Shown: positions 58,648 to 64,000 of the stretch, one piece after another | How the letters are laid out: every line of letters starts with the position of its first letter | Numbering within the stretch: the stretch's first letter is position 1 | Origin: Nectonema munidae | Taxonomy: Eukaryota; Nematomorpha; Nectonematoida; Nectonematidae | Assembly: GCA_030549495.1 (NCBI GenBank) | Contig: JAUIRK010000323.1 | Location: forward strand, 1-64,000 | DNA: 64,000 nucleotides | Direction: 5' to 3' | Program-made: the position numbers and the translations under genes | The notes under the pieces: generated by a model | The model's database searches: none | Told to the model about the DNA's origin: nothing | The model's input: the letters and a program-made list of their open reading frames with translations, nothing else

Positions 58648-59780
58648 TTACATGATGCCCACTGCAAAGATTGCAATATCCTGAGAAAAAGATTGCAATA
58701 TCCTGGTCGTATTTTGCTTTCTTTGGGCCTTTATATTGCACATAAAAATAGTCAGTTTATAGCTTGTAGTGTCGTCATTTTCATTATAATTACTGGAACA
58801 AATTAAACTTTTATCATCTTAAAAAATCGAAACGTATGTCAACGTCCTAAAAAATATTATAATTGCTTTAAAATTATATTAATCAATTTTGATAAAATAC
58901 GGATGTTACAAAAAAAATAAATATTAGCATCCTATTCAATTGACTCGATTTACACAAGAAAGTATTAAACTTTTTTTTTACATATAGTTTTTCATTTATA
59001 AACTGTATTTTATCGGCAACTTTTAACAACAAAATAATTTTTTCTTTATTTTATGAAAAAAAATTGAAAAAAAATAGCCCAATATTTTTTTTATTAATCA
59101 AGACTAGTGATGGTAATTAGCCGTGTTTTGGTTAACAGATTAATTCATGGTCTAATATCTCTTAAGCGACTGATTAGTAGGTTAATTTTGGGAAATTTTG
59201 AGTCCATAGAAATACATAGACAGAAAAATATTTCGTCAAGAAAAAGGGAAAAATGCAAAGCACAAGAATATGAAAATGAGATTATGCAATGATGTTTTTA
59301 TAAAAAAGTGTATGATATAAAATTATTCATATATGTAATTTTATTATGATCTGTTAAGTGTTTTTACGAGTTGAATTAACTGGTGAATTAATCAGCCCTA
59401 TTCACTGGTCAATAATAATTGTCTCTTTATTTTCACAGTTTACTATCAATAATAATCAAGTAAGGCATTTGCATAAAAATTTTGATTTTATATCAATAAA
59501 ATATCAACACCACTAAAGAGTTGGTGAAATTTGAAATTTACATATGTTTAAATTTTGGTCCCACATTTAATTAATAAAAAAAATTGAATATAGTAAAAAG
59601 CCTCACTAAAGGCTACAGCCCTGCGCACTTATAATTTTAGAACTAGCAACCAACGCACAAATTTAATTTTAAACCTATAACTGCCCAATGTAATTTATTT
59701 CATTTTGGGAAAATAATTTATTTAATACATTGAAAATTTTTTAATGCCAGATTTGAAGGAAAATTGTATTTTTTATAGCT
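58648..59780. other. Stretch without a recognised gene
   Basis: Directly after the foldback-like element a short coding-like run (LHDAHCKDCNILRKRL) is read on the plus strand, with AAAGATTGCAATATCCTG duplicated in tandem. Nothing further was recognised. Confidence 0.35.
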
Positions 59781-59788
59781 TTGTATAA

Positions 59789-59910
59789 ACCTTTGAGGAC
59801 CAACATTTTGAAGAGGATTCGTCTGCTTTCTTTTTCAATGGAATTTTATATATTCAAAGTAGAAGATTTTCATTTCTTGGGTCACTGGTGACCCACTGGT
59901 CCTCAAAGGT
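59789..59910. mobile_element. TTAA miniature element, worn
   Basis: ATAA precedes ACCTTTGAGGACCA. The right end is TGGTCCTCAAAGGT followed by TTAA. It is 122 bp, with an internal TTCGTCTGCTTTC motif and a GGGTCACTGGTGACCC palindrome near the right end. Confidence 0.7.
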
Positions 59911-59914
59911 TTAA

Positions 59915-61800
59915 GGATAAAGTATCATTGACAGCTTTGTTTTCAAAGCTGATCTTCTTGGAAAAACAAGTTTAAGAGAAAGACTGAAGTTACTCTCGTT
60001 ATTAGAAAGTGATTTCGAGCAACAAGAGAACATGATATATAAATGAAAACCAATCAAAATTTGGAAAAGTTACAAATAATGAATTTTAATCAGAAGAAAC
60101 AAATAGAGCTCAAAGATTTTACAGGAATCCATCTATATATAAAGTATGAAAGGGAACACAATTATTCAGGACTGTGCACAAGATTTTATTTATCCGATAA
60201 ATTGGTGCATAAGTCTAACCCAAATTTAGAAACAAAATGTTTACATATAACTGGTTAACGACAAGAATCTATCTTAATTTTTCTACTTTACAAATCTTCT
60301 GCTTTACTTAAGATATCGTTTGATTATTCTGATCCGCGTTAATGTATTTCGCTGTATGAGTCCAGCACAAATTTAAAATGTAATTCAAGTTGAAAGAAAA
60401 TTTTTGATGTCAAATTAAACTTGTTTAATTTACTCGAGACAAAAAAATTAATTGATCTATAAAAATAAAAAATACTTTATTTGCAAAAAATAGAGTTTTC
60501 AAAACTCGCTGTTTGCCTTGCTGTACTTCCATATTACTCCAATCACTCTTCCTTCTGTTAGTATATCTTCGTGAAAACCATCGTCCCCACCATCTTCCTT
60601 CCACTCTGCGCTTATTTCTTCGCTTTCTCAAAGGACATCCTCTTTTTTTGCTTCTGGGGCATTAGAAATGGATCCTTTTTGAATGTTCGCTCAGCGGGGG
60701 GGGGGGGGGGGGGGGAGGGGGGGGCGTTTTCCATATTTAGGCAGCCTTCTTCCTACAATCTCCTATAATTTTTTCGTTCTGTTTATAAAATTTCCTCAAT
60801 CAATATTAATGTTATTTCGACGTCCCGTATGAGATTATGGTGTGAAATTTGGCCAGTATCTTAAACATCGAACTTTGTGTTCTGAGTGAACAAGTAAGTC
60901 AAGGGCTATTTTTTAAGACAAAATTAAGGTGCTCAACGTCCACTTATGCATCGGCGAATAACAACTCAAGTTTGGCAAATCTTCCAAAAAGTTAGCCGAC
61001 TTACTTGCATATTTGACTTGTAGCAACAAAAGCGTTAAAGTAGAAATGTTTAAAACGCCATTGTCTTCTATTATATATATATATATGTGTGTGAATTTAA
61101 ACGACAAAATTTCATTACTATATTTAATTCATCTCTTTGCATTGTAATTTGAAATTAAAAAGGGTGCGTTTAATTATTCTGAGTTGTGAGATATAATCTT
61201 TCTTGAATTTGGAAGTTGTGTTATCATCTCATCACAAAAGTTAGCAATCTTCACTTGATTTATTATTATCCTTCAACTTTTAAATACTTAAATGTCTATC
61301 CCATACTAATTAATTCACAGGTCATAGCGGACAAAACTAATCATCATCATCATAAAAGATGTCTATTTGCCACAAATCAAAAAATACTCACTCATTCTTA
61401 TGTTTAGAGAGTGTTTATTACGAAATTTCGTTTATCGTTTTATACATAGTCAAAGTTTTTGCAGAAAAAAATACTGCTTCACACACGTTTTTGTCATTTA
61501 AAAATATAGAGTCCTTCTGAAAATAATTTTTGTTAAATGCTTACATTCAGATATCCCATACATTTCATCTAGGCTTCTTCACTTCTGTTCTTTTCAGGAT
61601 CTGAAGTTTGTTAGAAAATTTCCAACGAGGCTTTGCCTTGAAAATACAGAAAGTTTTTTTCTTCCTCTTCCTGACGGACTATTTTCATTTCCTAAGTGGA
61701 AATGTCCACCCCCTTTTTTTTCTTGAAATATAGAATTTTTTTACAAAAGATGAACCAACTAAATAATTGATTGCCAATCTGATGGTGTTATTTATTTTTC
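59915..61800. other. AT-rich stretch with one exon-like fragment
   Basis: Near 60480-60660 the minus strand reads SEEISAEWKEDGGDDGFHED then ILTEGRVIGVIWKYSKANSE before a stop, followed by AATAAA in GCAAATAAAG. It may be a 3' exon or a retro-copied fragment of a host gene. An upstream in-frame stop leaves it unresolved. Nothing else was recognised. Confidence 0.3.
60696..60726 (+). repeat. Poly-G tract
   Basis: About thirty bases, nearly all G, in AT-rich surroundings. The tract length may be unreliable. Confidence 0.85.
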
Positions 61801-61938
61801 TTGAAAAACAATCGAACCTGTCAAAAAATCAATCAAGCCTGACCATCAATGCCAAATATATAAACTTTAAAATATATAAATTCCGTATTTTTTTAGTAGG
61901 TTTGATTGTTTTTTGACAAGTTTGATTGTTTTTCATTA
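61801..61938. repeat. Inverted-repeat miniature element
   Basis: The left arm TTGAAAAACAATCGAACCTG and its continuation (TCAAAAAATCAATCAAGCCT) are mirrored at the right end (minus AATGAAAAACAATCAAACTT). It is about 138 bp with a central AT-rich loop, and non-coding. Confidence 0.75.
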
Positions 61939-62361
61939 AAAAAAATGGCATCTTCAGTTTCGCAATGAATTATTATTTAGTGGATTCCCAATAGAATTTT
62001 CTAAAAATATTCAATATTTAATGAAAACGAATTGTACAAAATCGACAACCCCCTTCCCCTAGGGTGTTTCCCTTGCCCCATAAAAATGAAAAAGTTACTT
62101 AATAACGTCTTACTTTTTTTTATGAGTGGAAAATCATGAAAAAATGTTAGATTTGAAGTTTGGTTGACATTTAAATTTTTTTTAGGTATCCCAAAGTTAA
62201 AAAAAAGTTGTATTGTTTTCAAAAAATGCATTTTTTTGTTTTTATTAAATTGAGAAGCTATATTTAACATATTTATTATTGAAAATGAAATATTTTACAC
62301 AAAATAATAAATTTATTTTTTTTCTTTGATTTTTTAATTTTTTTGTATCATTTTCCACAAA

Positions 62362-63990
62362 TTATAGTATGTCCTGATATCTTTTTTCATCACGTGTTAG
62401 AGAAATGAAGTCAGAAGCTAGTTTTACTCCTCTTTCTGCGTTGTCGTTGATCACACAAATGTTAGAAATTTTTTCTTTTGCATTTAAAAATGAAACATCA
62501 CTTTCCCACTTTTCAACTTCTATGGAAATAAAACTTTCATCAAGATTAAGATGCTTAAAGAAAGAACAAGAAGACTTTCCGATCAGTTGGTGGATTTCAA
62601 CCTTTTTTTTGAAAATTTGTGTTTTAGGAAAAATTGGTTTTCCATATCCAGCACCATGCCTTTGGCTGAAATTATAGTTCTTTTCAAAAGAATTTAACGC
62701 AACAACAATTTGTTTTTTTCTCATAAATATTTATCTTATCACTGAAAAGAGATATTGGAGCCATTTCTTCGCATAGATACCAAATATGATTCATGAAAAC
62801 TTTTTTAGCAGAGATAAACATTGCGTTCTTCTCGTCTTCAAGGAAAGAATTAAGTAAAACCAAATCATTATGAACGGTGTCCTGAGGGATGTCTCTTCAA
62901 CATAACAATTTTTTAACAGTAGAGAATAATTACCATCCATCTTGCTTTACTTATAGAACCTGGTACTCTGAATTTTACAAATTGACTTTCACCTTCTAGA
63001 TACATCAGAGACAAGAGAAGTTCTTTGTAGTCATTTCTAACTAAACTCTTTTTTAGCATATTTTTAAAAAGAATATGTTCGCATTTATACTTTTTTCCTT
63101 CGTAATAAGTGTAATTAGATCGCTCTTCTGAGTAAAAAACTTGAAAGTTTCTTCTATATTTATTAAAAAGATTTACTTCTAGTCCAGATGATTTGTAAAT
63201 TTTTGTAGTTTTCCAAATTTTCTTTAACATAATTTCTCCAATGTGATGTCTGCAGGGACACCAAAAAAGAGGTCTTCCTAATTTACTTTGAATACATACA
63301 CAAGTGGCTGATAAACGTCCGGTATTAAGACTTGTGGTATCAAACACCATAATTTTAACAGATTCCTTACAATCCCAACTTTCAAGCAAATCTACAGAAG
63401 CTTTTGAAAGAACATCCCCACCTTTATTTTTTTCATATGGACTTATCAAAGGCACGCCAAGCAATTTAATCATGTCATTGTTCGAAACGACAACAGGCAT
63501 TCTCTCTTCATAATGAAACTTACTTCTTAATGTTGGGAGTAACTTTCTATCCCAATGCAAATTTAAAAAAGTTTCTGATGCCCACGAACTTTTTATTATT
63601 TTAGCAGTTTTTTCTATAGCCTGAACTTTATACTTGTAGGCTTGAGAAGCATGTAAATTTATTTTGCTTGTATCACCTTCACACGCCTCAATAAATGACT
63701 GAAGAATTGTAGCAGAAGCTGTTGATGAGACATTGTTTCTAATGAAGGTAGAAACTAAATTTTCCTTTTTTAAGATATCATGAGGTACAAAAATATTTGT
63801 TCCACTTTTTTTACACCTTTTATGCGATCTTTTGCTTAAAACTTCAGTGTTCTCTTCCAACATTATGTTATCTTCGCTTTCTTGACATTCTTTTTCAAGG
63901 TTAAAACTCTTCTTTAATATCTGAAATTTTTTGTTTTTTTATTTTTTCTTTTAGTAAAGCACTTTTTGTATCTACCCCACTGTAAGAAGC
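62362..63990 (-). pseudogene. Unnamed transposase-like family (C-x-H-H-I type), broken copy 2, runs to window edge
   Basis: The main open frame 62913-63863 has an N-terminal helical region (NLVSTFIRNNVSSTASATIL), then LHWDRKLLPTLRSKFHYEER, the motif VKIMVFDTTSLNTGR, and LFWCPCRHHIGEIMLKKIW. It continues to PGSISKARWM near 62935. Two frame changes follow before HNDLVLLNSFLEDEKNAMFI and NHIWYLCEEMAPISLFS are read. The open frame 62362-62724 ends the protein with INDNAERGVKLASDFISLTR. Sequence before 63863 is also coding-like (NLEKECQESEDNIM) but the frame breaks toward the window edge. DTTS...NTGR, CRHHI and NDNAERG are conserved marks of an unnamed family I associate with repeated genes in invertebrates. 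The DNA-cutting role is inferred. Confidence 0.6.
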
Positions 63991-64000
63991 ATTATCTCTG

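Noticed and set aside
60571-60768. Plus-strand frame ending in poly-Gly
   Set aside because: The Gly run is the poly-G tract, and the better coding character is on the minus strand.

Overview
The window is AT-rich animal nuclear DNA made mostly of transposable elements in many stages of decay. There are no bacterial-style operons. Coding pieces are interrupted, one convincing gene has introns of about 60 bp, and the mobile families are hAT, Tigger/pogo, Mutator-like (MULE), TTAA-inserting piggyBac-like miniature elements and an RT-bearing retroelement. This points to an invertebrate, perhaps an arthropod or cnidarian. I cannot name the species from sequence alone.

Layout. 0.9-3.7 kb is a broken hAT element. 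4.3-18.7 kb is a nest of insertions: a palindromic TTAA element (5.2 kb onward, resuming near 18.1 kb) was split by a Tigger transposon (7.52 to about 18.09 kb). The Tigger was in turn invaded by a MULE (9930-13350), a short TA-flanked element (9557-9700) and a cluster of retroelement copies (13.5-17.9 kb). 19.6-21.1 kb is a second palindromic family followed by 28-bp repeats, next to a decayed gene of an unnamed transposase-like family (21.1-22.3 kb). A second member of that family closes the window at 62.4-64 kb. 23.2-26.9 kb is a Buster/ZBED5-type hAT carrying a deleted copy of the TTAA palindrome. 28.4-30.9 kb, 32.2-32.9 kb and 39.3-40.7 kb are hAT elements with recognisable target duplications. 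35.6-35.9 kb is a hAT miniature element with a perfect 8-bp duplication.

The best candidate host gene lies on the + strand at 40980-41759, with GT/AG introns and a poly(A) signal. A signal-peptide-like first exon lies upstream at 37284-37350, but its splice phase does not fit the later exons directly. From 42 to 52 kb the sequence is sparse, with small TTAA elements, a hairpin and weak coding relics.

The most striking structure is at 52489-58638. It is a 6.15-kb foldback-like element with a 9-bp target duplication and inverted arrays of a GC-richer repeat of about 14 bp at its two ends. Inside it sits a 4.2-kb TTAA-flanked palindrome whose arms are tandem arrays of a unit of about 150 bp. 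The 9-bp duplications, shared with the MULE at 9930-13350 and its 98-bp derivative at 40422-40519, suggest Mutator-type mobilisation.

The retroelement and its copies are described only as fossils: family, extent, parts and approximate state.
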